Assembly (NCBI GenBank): GCA_016125265.1
Contig: WGMC01000032.1
Location: 62,001 to 126,000, forward strand
Reading direction: 5' to 3'
From: Planctomycetaceae bacterium
GTDB taxonomy: Bacteria > Planctomycetota > UBA1135 > GCA-002686595
DNA: 64,000 nucleotides
Under the pieces are notes generated by a model, which was not told the DNA's origin, did no database searches, and saw only the letters and a list, made by a program, of their open reading frames with translations. Made by a program: the position numbers and the translations under genes. How positions within the stretch are numbered: position 1 is the stretch's first letter; every line of letters starts with the position of its first letter. Positions 42,162 through 52,178 of the stretch are shown piece after piece.

Positions 42162-44585
42162 ATGTCGACGATGCAACTCGCTCCCGCCCTGGTGCTGGCC
42201 CTGCTGCAGGGCACTGCGGTCCACTCGAACCCGCCCCTCGAGGGTGATGGGGAGTTCCGTTTGGAGCGCATCCTCGCGGACCCCGACTGGATCGCGCGCT
42301 CGCCGGAGGAGGCCCGCTGGTCGCCCTCGGGGCAGATCGTGTTCGAGCGCAAGCGGCTCGCGTCGGACGAACGGGATCTCTTCTTCTTCGCGGCCGAGGG
42401 CGGCGAACCCAACTTGGCCCCGTTCAGCGAGCTGCCGCGACTGGAGGCGCGCGGGGTCCGGCAGGAACCGGGCGGGGGGCGGCTCGTCTGGGAGCGCGGC
42501 GGGGACCTCTTCCTGCAAGAGGCGAACGGCGGGCCATTGCTCCAACTCACGCGCACCCGGGCCAGCGAATCGAATCCGCAGTTCCTGGGGTCCGATCGGG
42601 TCGCGTTCGAGCGCGGCGGCGTGCTCTACGCCCAGTCGCTGTCCAGCGGACTGGTGGAAGAGCTCTTCGAGGCGAAGGCCGAGCGCGACCCCGACGAGGT
42701 GCGCGTCGAGAAGGAGGAGAAGCGCGGGCACCTGGCCAAACGCGAGGAAAGCCTCTTCGAACACATCCGCACCCTGCGCCGCCGCGCCGAGGAGCGCCGC
42801 ACCCGCGAGGAAACCCTCGCCGAAAACGACCCGTCCCGGCCGCCGCGGTCCGTCTATCTGGGCAAGGACGTGTCGGTGGAGCGCACGTCGCTCTCGCCGG
42901 ATGGTGCCCTCGTGGCGCTGATCCTGGGTGTGCCGCACAAGGACGATGACGGGGAGCCGCGGGACGTGTTGCCCGAATGGGTCACCGAATCCGGGTACAC
43001 CACGTCGCGCCCCGTTCGGCCCAACGTGGGCACCCGGCCGCGCACGGGGGAGCGCCTCCTCCTGGTGGACCGCGCGACGCGCCGCCAGATCCCCGTGGAC
43101 CTATCGGCGTTGCCAGGGGTCTTGGTGCCAGCGGCGCCGGAGACGGAACCGGCGCCGACGGAAGCTGTGCCGAGGGAAACCGCCCCGGAGCCCAAGACCC
43201 TGGACCTCGGCCTCGGCAACTTGCAGTGGTCCCCCGACGGGCGCCACCTGGCGGTGATGGCGCGCTCGCGCGACGACCAGCAGCGCTGGATCGTGCTCGT
43301 GGACCGCGAAGGCAACGCGCGCACCGCGCACCACTTGGTCGACGACGCGTGGATCGGTTGGAGCTTCCACGCGTTCGGCTGGCTGCCTGACGGGGCCGGC
43401 CTTTGGTACCAGAGCGAGGAGTCCGGCTGGGCGCAGCTCTACCTTTTCGACCTGGAGACCGGAGCGCATCGCGCGCTCACGGGCGAGGGGTACGAGGCCA
43501 GCGACGTGCAGGTGGACCGCGCGCAGCGGGCACTCTGGTGGAAGGCCAACGCGGAGCATCCCGGGGCCCAGGAAGTTTGGCGCTTCGAATTGGGCCGCGC
43601 CGATGCGGAACCGGAACGTCTGACGTCGCTCGGCGCGCAACTCGACTTCGAACCCTCGCCGGACGGCACGCACCTTCTGCTCACCGTGTCGCGGCCGCTG
43701 CTGCCCCCGGAGATCTACGTCCAAGTCGCCGTACCGGGCGCCGAAGCCGTGCGCCGGACGCACACCGTCGAAGAGGAGTTCGCCGCGCTGCCGTGGGTCG
43801 AGCCCGAGCTGGTGCCCGTGCCCGCGCGCCACGGCCGACCGGTCTGGTCGCGGCTCTTCCTGCCGCCGGACGATGCACCCCCAGCATCGGCGGCAGGCCG
43901 ACCGGCGGTGCTCTTCGCCCATGGCGCCGGGTACCTGCAGCAGGCCCACCTCGGATGGTCCTACTACTTCCGCGAGACCCTGTTCCACACGCTCTTGGCG
44001 CGGCGCGGCGCGGTCGTGCTCGAGATGGACTACCGCGCGTCCGCGGGTTACGGCCGGGACTGGCGTACCGCGATCCGGCTCAACATGGGGGATCCGGAAC
44101 TCGACGACCTCGAGGACGGTGTTGCGTGGCTGGTGGAACAGCACGGCGTCGACCCGACGCAGGTCGCGGTCTACGGCGGCAGCTACGGGGGATTCCTGAC
44201 CCTGCAGGCCCTGTTCACGCGGCCTAGTCTGTTCGCCTGCGGTGCGGCCCTGCGCCCGGTCACGGACTGGGCCCACTACAACGACGGCTACACGGCGAAC
44301 ATCCTCGACACGCCGGAAAGCGCGGCCGAGGCGTACCAAAAGAGCTCGCCGATCGACCACGCGGCCGGTCTCAGCAAACCGCTGCTGATCTGCCACGGCC
44401 TCCTCGACGACAACGTGTTGCCGAAGGACTCGATCCGGCTCGTGCAGCGGCTGATCGAACTGGGCAAGAAAGACTTCGAGCTGGCGCTGTATCCGGTCGA
44501 ACCCCACGGCTTCCGCGAGGCCTCCAGTTGGATCGACGAGTACCGCCGGATCCTGCTCCTTTTCGAGCGCCACTTGGGACTTTGA
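42162..44585 (+). CDS. S9-family peptidase, DPP-IV-like
   Basis: An 807-residue protein; residues 1-22 are a weak signal peptide (LAPALVLALLQGTAV). The beta-propeller half includes an unusual charged insert (EAKAERDPDEVRVEKEEKRGHLAKREE, about 175-230), also seen in DPP-IV-like bacterial members. The catalytic domain has LFAHGAGYLQQ, YRASAGYGRDWRTA, VYGGSYGGFLTL (Ser674), HGLLDDNVLP (Asp749/750) and EPHGFREASSW (His782). It would release dipeptides from peptides in the periplasm. It is a second S9 peptidase beside that at 27426, but the two differ in propeller and N-terminus. A terminator follows at once. Confidence 0.9.
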   Translation: MSTMQLAPALVLALLQGTAVHSNPPLEGDGEFRLERILADPDWIARSPEEARWSPSGQIVFERKRLASDERDLFFFAAEGGEPNLAPFSELPRLEARGVRQEPGGGRLVWERGGDLFLQEANGGPLLQLTRTRASESNPQFLGSDRVAFERGGVLYAQSLSSGLVEELFEAKAERDPDEVRVEKEEKRGHLAKREESLFEHIRTLRRRAEERRTREETLAENDPSRPPRSVYLGKDVSVERTSLSPDGALVALILGVPHKDDDGEPRDVLPEWVTESGYTTSRPVRPNVGTRPRTGERLLLVDRATRRQIPVDLSALPGVLVPAAPETEPAPTEAVPRETAPEPKTLDLGLGNLQWSPDGRHLAVMARSRDDQQRWIVLVDREGNARTAHHLVDDAWIGWSFHAFGWLPDGAGLWYQSEESGWAQLYLFDLETGAHRALTGEGYEASDVQVDRAQRALWWKANAEHPGAQEVWRFELGRADAEPERLTSLGAQLDFEPSPDGTHLLLTVSRPLLPPEIYVQVAVPGAEAVRRTHTVEEEFAALPWVEPELVPVPARHGRPVWSRLFLPPDDAPPASAAGRPAVLFAHGAGYLQQAHLGWSYYFRETLFHTLLARRGAVVLEMDYRASAGYGRDWRTAIRLNMGDPELDDLEDGVAWLVEQHGVDPTQVAVYGGSYGGFLTLQALFTRPSLFACGAALRPVTDWAHYNDGYTANILDTPESAAEAYQKSSPIDHAAGLSKPLLICHGLLDDNVLPKDSIRLVQRLIELGKKDFELALYPVEPHGFREASSWIDEYRRILLLFERHLGL

Positions 44586-44596
44586 GGTTGCCGACC

Positions 44597-44624
44597 TCCC
44601 GCGGAATCGCGGGATAGATTTTTG
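44597..44624 (+). terminator. Intrinsic terminator after the DPP-IV-like gene
   Basis: TCCCGCG (44597-44603) pairs with CGCGGGA (44608-44614) around GAAT and is followed by TAGATTTTT. It starts 12 bases after the stop codon, and is the best rho-independent terminator in the window. Confidence 0.72.
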
Positions 44625-44683
44625 GGCACAGATGGGCGCTGGCCGGGGCTGGCGTCCGCTCCTACCACCCAGAAAATCTTTCC

Positions 44684-46057
44684 ATGCGACTTCCGACGAT
44701 TGGTTCCCAGGCGGCGTTGATTTCTGCCCTCGTATGTGTGCCCGCATTTGCCGATGGCACCGAACAGCTCGGGCCCGTTGCGGGCCTCGCCAAGGCCCAC
44801 GCCGTGGCGGCTGGCGGGGTCGGCATCGCCCTCGGCCAGCCCGCTTCGATCCAACTGGAGCTGCCCGAGGACGCGATCGTTCGCCAGGTGCTGCTCTATT
44901 GGGAGGGCCTCGACTGGCAGGCGACGGACCACGGTCCGACCTCGACCGCCCTGGTGGGTGGCTACAGCGCCCTCGGCAACCGCATCGGCGGCCCGACGGA
45001 CCTCTTCGGCGCGACCTTCTCCAGCACCTACCGCGCCGACATCACGGGCCTTGGTCTGGTCGGTCCTGGGGCCAACTCGGTGCCCGTCGGCGGCATCGAC
45101 TTCACGCGCTTCCAGCAGGGAGCGGGACTCGTCGCCCTCTACGATCTGCCCGGCGCCACCACGGCCGTGCAACTGGCAGACGGCGACGACGTCGCGAACC
45201 ACCTCCTCGCCGGGGCCCTCGGCACGACGGCGCCGGTGACGTTCGCCGTGCCGGCCTCCGATCTGCCCCAGGAAGTCGAGGTCAACCTCTTCTTCGCGCC
45301 GTTCGCGAACGGCCAGGCCAGCGTGCTGGTGTTCGAGTCGAAGGGTGTGCAACTCGACCTCTTGCTCGACGTCATCACCCACAGCGATGGGCCCTCGTGG
45401 TGCACCGTGCGGCACAGCCTGACCGTGCCCGCCGGCACCACCGAGTTGACCGTGCGCGCACTGCCCGTCGATTCCCTCGCCGGTCCCGCCAAGTGGATGG
45501 GGGAAGCCAAGTTCGTGTGGATGATGGCCGCCTTGACCACCCCCGGTGCGGGCGAAGAGGAACAGGGCGGCCTGAGCGCCTGCTGGTGGGCGACGAACAA
45601 GAAGGCGTGGGACGGCAAGGGCGATGACCTGACCGACGACGTGCGCGCGGGCGACTCGTTCAACGGCAGCTTCGGCGTGAGCTTCTGGAAGTCCGGCCTC
45701 ACCTCGTGGGTCGACCTTCACGAGGCGACGCAGATCGGCGTGGGCGGGCTCCTGGGCCTGAACCGCGAGGCGGCCGCGGCCCTCGCCAACGCCGACGCTG
45801 GCATCGGCTATCCCTTCAGCCGCGAGGAAGTGATCGAGCTCTACCGCGACACCGTGTACTGCGCGAACGGCGCCCTGGGTGTGACCGAGCTGCGCAAACT
45901 CTTCGCGGAAGCCAACGCCATCGGCTACGACTTCGAGGGCACCTGGGAGAACGCCTGCGCGAAGCCCAAGAAGGGCTGGTGCAAGGGCAAGAAAAAGGGC
46001 TGGGGCAAGGGTGTGAAGCTGCTCAAGAAGCTTCTCGCCAAGAAGTGCGGCAAGTGA
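44684..46057 (+). CDS. Secreted protein with DUF3344-like front, CWW..AW module and Lys-rich tail
   Basis: A 457-residue protein with a signal peptide (LISALVCVPAFAD). Residues about 30-270 are beta-rich with repeated strands around 'VRQVLLYWEGLDW', 'YRADITGLGLVG' and 'VNLFFAPFANGQASVLVFESKG', resembling DUF3344-like surface domains. Residues about 300-410 (ACWWATNKKAWDG...DSFNGSFGV...GREVIELY-like) match the small module usually written 'GYWKNH...FNATFG'. The last 35 residues are lysine-rich (KPKKGWCKGKKKGWGKGVKLLKKLLAKKCGK) with three cysteines, possibly for binding a polyanion such as DNA or a polysaccharide. Function unknown. Confidence 0.7.
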   Translation: MRLPTIGSQAALISALVCVPAFADGTEQLGPVAGLAKAHAVAAGGVGIALGQPASIQLELPEDAIVRQVLLYWEGLDWQATDHGPTSTALVGGYSALGNRIGGPTDLFGATFSSTYRADITGLGLVGPGANSVPVGGIDFTRFQQGAGLVALYDLPGATTAVQLADGDDVANHLLAGALGTTAPVTFAVPASDLPQEVEVNLFFAPFANGQASVLVFESKGVQLDLLLDVITHSDGPSWCTVRHSLTVPAGTTELTVRALPVDSLAGPAKWMGEAKFVWMMAALTTPGAGEEEQGGLSACWWATNKKAWDGKGDDLTDDVRAGDSFNGSFGVSFWKSGLTSWVDLHEATQIGVGGLLGLNREAAAALANADAGIGYPFSREEVIELYRDTVYCANGALGVTELRKLFAEANAIGYDFEGTWENACAKPKKGWCKGKKKGWGKGVKLLKKLLAKKCGK

Positions 46058-46178
46058 GCTGACGGCCGGGGCACTCGGCGTGGCCTGCGCCGGGTTCCTC
46101 TGATTCGAGATTGCAGTGCGGCGCCCCGATGGGGGTGCTCTGGAACCGGAGGGCGGCAGGCCGAGCTGCGCTCCGATA

Positions 46179-46208
46179 GGGCCGAGGGGACCATGGTCCC
46201 CTCGGCCC
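46179..46208. terminator. 30-base perfect palindrome, likely bidirectional terminator
   Basis: GGGCCGAGGGGACC and its complement GGTCCCCTCGGCCC meet at ATGG-centred symmetry without a mismatch or loop. It lies 122 bases after one gene and 16 bases before the stop of the convergent one, so it probably ends both transcripts. A short T-rich tail is lacking. Confidence 0.6.
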
Positions 46209-46223
46209 GCCTCCGTTCGGGGG

Positions 46224-49200
46224 TTACAGGCCGAAGAAGCCCAGGATGCGACCGAAGAAACCGCGTTTGGGCGTGCCGCCGCGCTCGAACAAGAGGACTG
46301 CGCCGAGTTCCCGCTCGTCCGGTTCGTAGCGCGCCCGGCGCACCTCGATGCGGCCCTCGTCTTCGGGCGCGCCGCGCGCGATCAGCGCCTCGCGGACACG
46401 CTCCTGCCGCAGGGCCGCGACGGCGAGCGCCGCCGCGCGCGTGCGGCGGTCGGCGCGGCGGTCGGCGCCGGGGCGCAGCAGCTCGTACAGCTCGTCGAGG
46501 GCGTCCTCGGATGCGGCCAGCTCCTCATCCAGCGCGACCAGTTCGCGCCGCCGCGCCTCGGCGGCCTCCGTCGCACCCAAGGCGTACGCGCTGCGCACGT
46601 CCACCGCGGCGATCGCCCGTCGGCGCGCCAGGGAGCTGCGGCGGGTTTCCAGTTGGCGGCCCAGCTCGCGTGTGTCCGTGTCGCTGGGGTTGGCAAAACG
46701 GCCGGCCCGCGCCAGGTCGCTCGCGCCGAAGCGGTGTTCGAGCACCACACGCAGTTCCGGATCGTCCGCGAGCCGTTCGGCGATCGTGTTCAGCCCCGAG
46801 GCCGATCGGGAATCGAACAGGATCGAACCGGAGGGGAACGTCACCGCGCCCTCGGGTGCATCGTCCGCCGCTTCCGTTTCGCCGCCGCCCGTGAGTCCGA
46901 CGAGGTCCGTCAGCCCGCCGGTGAGCCGCATCGGAGAGCTCGCCACCGCATCGGTGATCAAGCGGCCAAGGGCCTTGCTGACGGTGGAGGCGAGGTCGCG
47001 GAACGAAAGGCCCTTTTCGTCGAGGCTGAAGCGCAGCGGGATGCGCTGTTCGCCGTCCTCGTTGCGCAGGACGTAGAGCACCGAATCCAGGGGCGCAGGC
47101 AAGCGCAGGTACCGCGAAATCGGCCCACCGGCGGGTTCGGAGAGCGAAAGGTACGTCAGCGACGTATTGCTCTCCACTTCGATGGTGGCGTCGGGCTCGA
47201 AGTCGATCCGGGCCCGGAAGTCGAGGGTGCCGTCGCCGATCTTCACGCCGGATTCGGCGGCCGCTCCGCGCAGGCCGGTCAGCTCGAATCCGTCGAGCTC
47301 GACACGCGTCCATCCCACCGGCACCGGGGCCGGCGCGATGCGGCCGACCACCGCCAACTCGCCGAACAGCGGGCGCGACTCCAGTTCGACCTCCTCGCCG
47401 CCGCCGCCGAGGACCGAAGTGGCCGCGGACGCGAGCCCGCCGAGGAGCGAGCGGTAGGGCACACGCTTCGGCAGCTCCACATCGTCGGCGCCCAGGTAGA
47501 GCGCAAATCCGATGGGCACCGGTTCGACGAGGGCGCGTGTCGTGAAGCCGCGCACCTCGAACTCGAGGCGATTGAGCGGCACACGCAGGTTCGGCGTGAC
47601 CGTCGTATCCAGCAGTTCGACGTCCAGGCCCCGGCCGACGATGCTGTCGATCCGCACGAGCGGGCCGGCAGTTGTGGCCGTCGCGGCCGGTGCTGCGGCG
47701 GTTTCGGCTTCCGCCGGGGTGGGGGCTGCGTCCGCGTCGGTGGATTCCGCCTGCGGGGGTTCGCTCTCGGCGTCCGCGGCATCCGGCTCGGCGGGGATCG
47801 GGATGCGCAGGCCGAGCACCTCCAAACTGTCCTCGCGCAACGTGGCGCGGAGGGAGGGGCGCTCGAACTCGATGCTGGCAATGTGGAGATCGCCGGTCGT
47901 CGGCTGGTAGCGGCGCACGTCGACGAACAGATCGTCGAGCCCGACCAGGCGTTCGCCGCCGGGGGTAGCGCGCAGTTCGGCGCCGCTGAGCTCGAGCTCG
48001 GCCGCGAATCCGTCGCGCAGCGAGAAGTCGAGCGGACCTCGCCGACGCCAGGAGAGTTCGGCGGTCAGTTTCGCCGCCGCGGTGCCGTCCTCGAGGGCCC
48101 CCGCGGTGACCCAACGCTCCAAGGACGGCAAGCTCGTCAGCAGCGCCGACGACGACAGGCCCTCCGCGCCGGCGGTGACCTCGGCCCGCGGTTCGTCGGC
48201 GTAAGGCGCGACGGTGACGTCCACGTTCCAGGCGCGGACCGCGGGCAGCGCCGAGCCGGTGAACGCCAGTTGCCACGGCGCCAGTGTCTGGGGCGTGGGA
48301 TCGAGCAGGACCAGCGGCCCAGGTGTGGCGAGGCGGCCGCGGAGTTCGAAGGGCGCCGCGTCCGGGGCCGCCGCATCGTCCCGGATCACCAGGCCGGCGA
48401 GTTCGAGGTCGAAACGGCCCACGTGGATGCGCGGCACGGCGCCGGGGGGCGCGGCCGGAGCGGCGGCGGCTTCGGCGGTTGCCTCGCGGAAGGTCGGTTC
48501 GTCGTCCGTCGTTTTGGGAGCGGGGGTCTGCGCCGGTTCGGCCGCGGATTCGGCGGCGGCGGGCGCTTCGGGCTCCCAGCGGAATCCGAGGGCGCTCACA
48601 CCGCCACTTTCGCCGTGGAGGTGCGCGGCGAGCGTCAGGCCCTCGAGGACCAGCTCTTCCACGTCGATGGCGCTTTGGTCGCTGGCCAGGTGGCGAACGC
48701 GCGTGCGCAGGGAACGCAGCGCCAAGTCCGCGTCGCCCTCCGCGGGGCCCACCTTGGCGTCGGCGACTTCGACGAAGAGGTCGCGCAGGCCGTCGGCGGC
48801 GAGTGTGACCCCCGCACGCAGTTGCGCCCGAGCCGCGCGGTCGTCGGGCCCGAAGAAGACTCCCGCGGGCAGGTAGGCCGCGAGCGGGCCCGCGCGCAGT
48901 CCCGCGCCGACGAGGTCGAGATCGAGCCGCAGATCCGCCGGGTCCACACGGATCGTGCCGCTGGCTTCCAGTTGGTCGGCGCTGCCCTCGAGCTGCGCGC
49001 GGACTCCGAGCGCCACCTCGCCGCCCGCCTGTGTGTCGAGGCGCGCGAGATCCACCTCCGCGACGAGGGCCGTTTCGAGGCCGGCAATCGCATCGCGCCA
49101 GGTGAGCGCGAGGTCGCTGAGTTCGATGGGGCCCACGGCCAGGGCCGGAAGCGCGGGCGCGGCGCTCGGGGGTGCGGGCAGCGTGGGGGCCGCACGTTGG

Positions 49201-52178
49201 TCCGCGGAGGTGTTCACCGCGGTGGCGGCGGGGGCAACTTGGTCGGCCGGCGCGGGGCGCGGGGTCTGTGCGCTCCGCGCCGACCGTGCGGATGCTTCGG
49301 ACGGCGCCGACTCCGCGCCCGCCTCCGCAACCGGCGCCGCGCTCGCCCGCGAACTTGTTGGGCGCTGCAGGGTCGCGTTCGCACCCGCGTCGCTCGCCGA
49401 CGTGCCTTCCGCAGCAGTGCCGTCCGCGGCAGTGCCGTCGGCAGCGGTGCCGTCCGCAGCGGCACTGTTCGCAGCGGCACTGTTCGCAGCGGCACTGTTC
49501 GCAGCAACGCTGCCCGCAGCGGTGCCGCCATCCGCGTCGTCACCCGCAGCCGAACCAACGTCCGCGCCCTCGCCAGCCGCATCGCGGCCGCGCGATTCGC
49601 TCGCGCGGGACCCACCACCCCCGCCCAGCCTCCCCGACTCGTCGGCGGGCGTTTGGTTGCGGTTCGTCTCGAATTCCGGTCCGGCCAGCGCGACGCCGGC
49701 CACCGTCACCGTGCCGTCCGCCCGGCGCTCTCCCGCGAGCCGCGCCCCGCGCAGCCGCAACGGGCCCAGGTCCATAACCTCCGCGAACCGCGCCGGACCC
49801 AGCTCCAAGAGCGCCAGACCGCCGAGCTGCTCGCCGCCTTCCAAAAGCGCCACGTCCCGAACGACCAGCGTCGCCGCGGGGCCCCCTGGGCCAAGGTCCA
49901 GGTCCGCGGTCCACGTGGCCGCGAGGCTGCCCTCCCGCCACAGTGGGCGCGGCACTCCCTCGGGCCAATACGGGCCCAGGCGACCCACAGCGAGCCCATC
50001 CACACGCAGCGCCCCGTCCATCCCCAGCGTCGGGCCGTGGGCGCGCAGGCGGCCGTCGACGACCACACTCTCGATCACTCCGGGCGCCTCGGCGTGCGCG
50101 CGGAACGGCGTTTCCGTCGGCTCCGATCCCGCCCAGTGGAGCGGACCGACGGCGGCCGCCGCGAGCCGCGCCTCGAGCCGGCGCGTGCCGCCTCGTTCCG
50201 CCACCACGAGGGCAAGGTCGCTGGCGGCGAGCCGCGTCAGGTCGACCGTCAAGGGCGGCCCCGCGTCGCCCGCGGCAGCCGCCGTCGCAGGCTCGCGATC
50301 CGGTGCCGGCGCTGCCGACTCCGCCGCCGTAACGGCCGGTGCCTCGGGCGACAAGGCAGGCTCGGCGCGACGCGGCGCAGGCAACGGCACGACCTCTCCC
50401 TGGACGAGCCCAGCGAAGGCCCAGCGCCCCGTGGGTTCGAGCTCGACCCGAAGTTCGCCGCCCTCGAGATCCACCGCGCCGAGGTCCAGCTTGTCCGCGC
50501 CCACGGACGCGCCGCTCCAACGCACGAGGTCCAGCCGGCCGTCCGGAACCCCGCCCTCCGCCGCCAGCGTCAGTTCGCGCAGGCTCGCCCCGAAGGACCA
50601 CCCGCTCGGTTCCTGCCCCAGGGACGCGCTGATCTGCCCACTCGCGCGCCGGTCGGGGCCCTCCCGGTGCAGGCCGAGCGCGGCGAGGTACGGCGCGACC
50701 GCGCGCAGCTCGAGTGCCTCCAGCTCCAACGCGCCGTCGGCCGCGAGCGCTGCGCCGTCGAAGGCCAGCTCGCCCTCCGAGCGCATGCCGCGCGCGACGT
50801 CGTTGGCATCGGCGCGCACCAACCAGCGCGCCGGCCCGGCATCGGGATGCACCCAGTCGAGCCCCAGCAGGCTGGCCTCGGGCACACTCGCGACCAACTC
50901 CACGGCCGGCATCGGCACACGATCGACGAACTGCACGGATGCGTCGATGGCCTCCAAGCGGCGCAGCACGAGCGAGGGCCAGGTCGGCGCGGGAGGGGAG
51001 CGTTCGGGCTCCGCGTCGGGGGCGTTGGGCGTCGGCCCGTCGGAAGACGGCGCGAACAGCGCGGGTCCCTTGGGTGCGCCGACGGCCAGGCCTGCGACGG
51101 CGAGCAAACCGTCCGCGCGACGTTCGACGCGCAGGCGCAACCCCGCGGCGCCGGCGCGCTCGACGTGCCACTGCGCCGGCCCGTCCGACGCACCGTCGAC
51201 CAGCTCCTGCACACGCCGTCCCTGCAGCTCCGCCCGTTCCAGCGCCATCCATCGGGCGCCGTCCACAGACCAGTGCGCGGGACCGATTTCGACCTGTGTG
51301 GACCAGCCGTCAACCTGGCTGTCGACGCGGGCCGTCGCGCGGAAGGCGCCGTCGCGGCGTTGGCCGTCCGGCGTGAGGCCAAAGGCCGACAGGAGGCCAG
51401 CCAAGGGCTCCAGCACCAACCCGACGACCTCGCCCTCCACCTCCGCGTCCAGCCCGCCGTCCTGGCGGAGCCGGGCCACGAGCGACGCACTCTCGAGCAG
51501 CGGCGCGCCATCGACGCCGCGCCCTCGGGCGAAGACGTCGAGGCGCGTGGGCAATCCCTCCACTCCCAGGTCGTAGAGCCCGAGTTCCGCCTGGAGCTCG
51601 GCACCCGCCGCCGGCCGCACGCTGCGATCGTCGAAGCGCAATTCGAGCCGCGTCGCGCGCAGTGCCCCCAACTGCACGGGACTGCGCCAAGTGCTCGGAT
51701 CGAAGGGTTCGCTCGCCTCGGTCGTTTCCTCGCCGTCGGTCGTCGCGGCGGACTCTGTCTCCGTCCCGCCGACAGGCAACACCAACCGTCCATCCGGGTC
51801 GCGCTCGACACGCAGCCGCACGCCATCCACGTCGACACGTTCGACGCGCACTACGCCCCCGAACAGCGCCCGCATGGCGACGTCGATCCGCAGGTGGTCC
51901 AACTCCACCAACGGGCCCGCGGGCGCGTTTTCCGCCGGCGTCAGGACCAACCCGCCGACCGCGAGCTCTCCGCCCAGCACCCGCAGGCTGATCCGCTCCA
52001 CCACAAGGTCGAACCCGGCCGCCCGGGCTGCCGCCACGGCGATCGGCGCGAGCGTGAAGCCCAGGACCACACGCAGCAGCACGAGCACGAGGACGGCGAG
52101 CAACACGCGTTTGGCCCAGCGTCGGCGCCGAGGTGTCCGTTCGCCGACCGGTCGGTCCTTTGTGGGCGACTTCTTCAC
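46224..52178 (-). CDS. Giant DUF748/AsmA-like envelope protein (1984 residues)
   Basis: GTG at 52178 overlaps the stop of the upstream lipoprotein gene (GTGA), so the two are translationally coupled. One transmembrane helix (RVLLAVLVLVLLRVVLGFTLAPIAVAAARAAG, about 23-53) leads into a periplasmic chain of repeated beta-rich AsmA/DUF748 units; the first has DLVVERISLRVLGGELAVGGLVL, a family opening. Disordered Ala/Glu/Pro links separate units, including a pentapeptide tract AADGT/AANSA at nucleotides 49420-49530. The end matches DUF748: FPSGSILFDSRSASGLNTIAERLADDPELRVVLEHRF, then ELGRQLETRRSSLARRR and a helical tail. AsmA-like proteins form lipid-carrying bridges between membranes; that role is inferred. 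The long antisense frames are shadows. Confidence 0.82.
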   Translation of the reverse strand: MKKSPTKDRPVGERTPRRRRWAKRVLLAVLVLVLLRVVLGFTLAPIAVAAARAAGFDLVVERISLRVLGGELAVGGLVLTPAENAPAGPLVELDHLRIDVAMRALFGGVVRVERVDVDGVRLRVERDPDGRLVLPVGGTETESAATTDGEETTEASEPFDPSTWRSPVQLGALRATRLELRFDDRSVRPAAGAELQAELGLYDLGVEGLPTRLDVFARGRGVDGAPLLESASLVARLRQDGGLDAEVEGEVVGLVLEPLAGLLSAFGLTPDGQRRDGAFRATARVDSQVDGWSTQVEIGPAHWSVDGARWMALERAELQGRRVQELVDGASDGPAQWHVERAGAAGLRLRVERRADGLLAVAGLAVGAPKGPALFAPSSDGPTPNAPDAEPERSPPAPTWPSLVLRRLEAIDASVQFVDRVPMPAVELVASVPEASLLGLDWVHPDAGPARWLVRADANDVARGMRSEGELAFDGAALAADGALELEALELRAVAPYLAALGLHREGPDRRASGQISASLGQEPSGWSFGASLRELTLAAEGGVPDGRLDLVRWSGASVGADKLDLGAVDLEGGELRVELEPTGRWAFAGLVQGEVVPLPAPRRAEPALSPEAPAVTAAESAAPAPDREPATAAAAGDAGPPLTVDLTRLAASDLALVVAERGGTRRLEARLAAAAVGPLHWAGSEPTETPFRAHAEAPGVIESVVVDGRLRAHGPTLGMDGALRVDGLAVGRLGPYWPEGVPRPLWREGSLAATWTADLDLGPGGPAATLVVRDVALLEGGEQLGGLALLELGPARFAEVMDLGPLRLRGARLAGERRADGTVTVAGVALAGPEFETNRNQTPADESGRLGGGGGSRASESRGRDAAGEGADVGSAAGDDADGGTAAGSVAANSAAANSAAANSAAADGTAADGTAADGTAAEGTSASDAGANATLQRPTSSRASAAPVAEAGAESAPSEASARSARSAQTPRPAPADQVAPAATAVNTSADQRAAPTLPAPPSAAPALPALAVGPIELSDLALTWRDAIAGLETALVAEVDLARLDTQAGGEVALGVRAQLEGSADQLEASGTIRVDPADLRLDLDLVGAGLRAGPLAAYLPAGVFFGPDDRAARAQLRAGVTLAADGLRDLFVEVADAKVGPAEGDADLALRSLRTRVRHLASDQSAIDVEELVLEGLTLAAHLHGESGGVSALGFRWEPEAPAAAESAAEPAQTPAPKTTDDEPTFREATAEAAAAPAAPPGAVPRIHVGRFDLELAGLVIRDDAAAPDAAPFELRGRLATPGPLVLLDPTPQTLAPWQLAFTGSALPAVRAWNVDVTVAPYADEPRAEVTAGAEGLSSSALLTSLPSLERWVTAGALEDGTAAAKLTAELSWRRRGPLDFSLRDGFAAELELSGAELRATPGGERLVGLDDLFVDVRRYQPTTGDLHIASIEFERPSLRATLREDSLEVLGLRIPIPAEPDAADAESEPPQAESTDADAAPTPAEAETAAAPAATATTAGPLVRIDSIVGRGLDVELLDTTVTPNLRVPLNRLEFEVRGFTTRALVEPVPIGFALYLGADDVELPKRVPYRSLLGGLASAATSVLGGGGEEVELESRPLFGELAVVGRIAPAPVPVGWTRVELDGFELTGLRGAAAESGVKIGDGTLDFRARIDFEPDATIEVESNTSLTYLSLSEPAGGPISRYLRLPAPLDSVLYVLRNEDGEQRIPLRFSLDEKGLSFRDLASTVSKALGRLITDAVASSPMRLTGGLTDLVGLTGGGETEAADDAPEGAVTFPSGSILFDSRSASGLNTIAERLADDPELRVVLEHRFGASDLARAGRFANPSDTDTRELGRQLETRRSSLARRRAIAAVDVRSAYALGATEAAEARRRELVALDEELAASEDALDELYELLRPGADRRADRRTRAAALAVAALRQERVREALIARGAPEDEGRIEVRRARYEPDERELGAVLLFERGGTPKRGFFGRILGFFGL

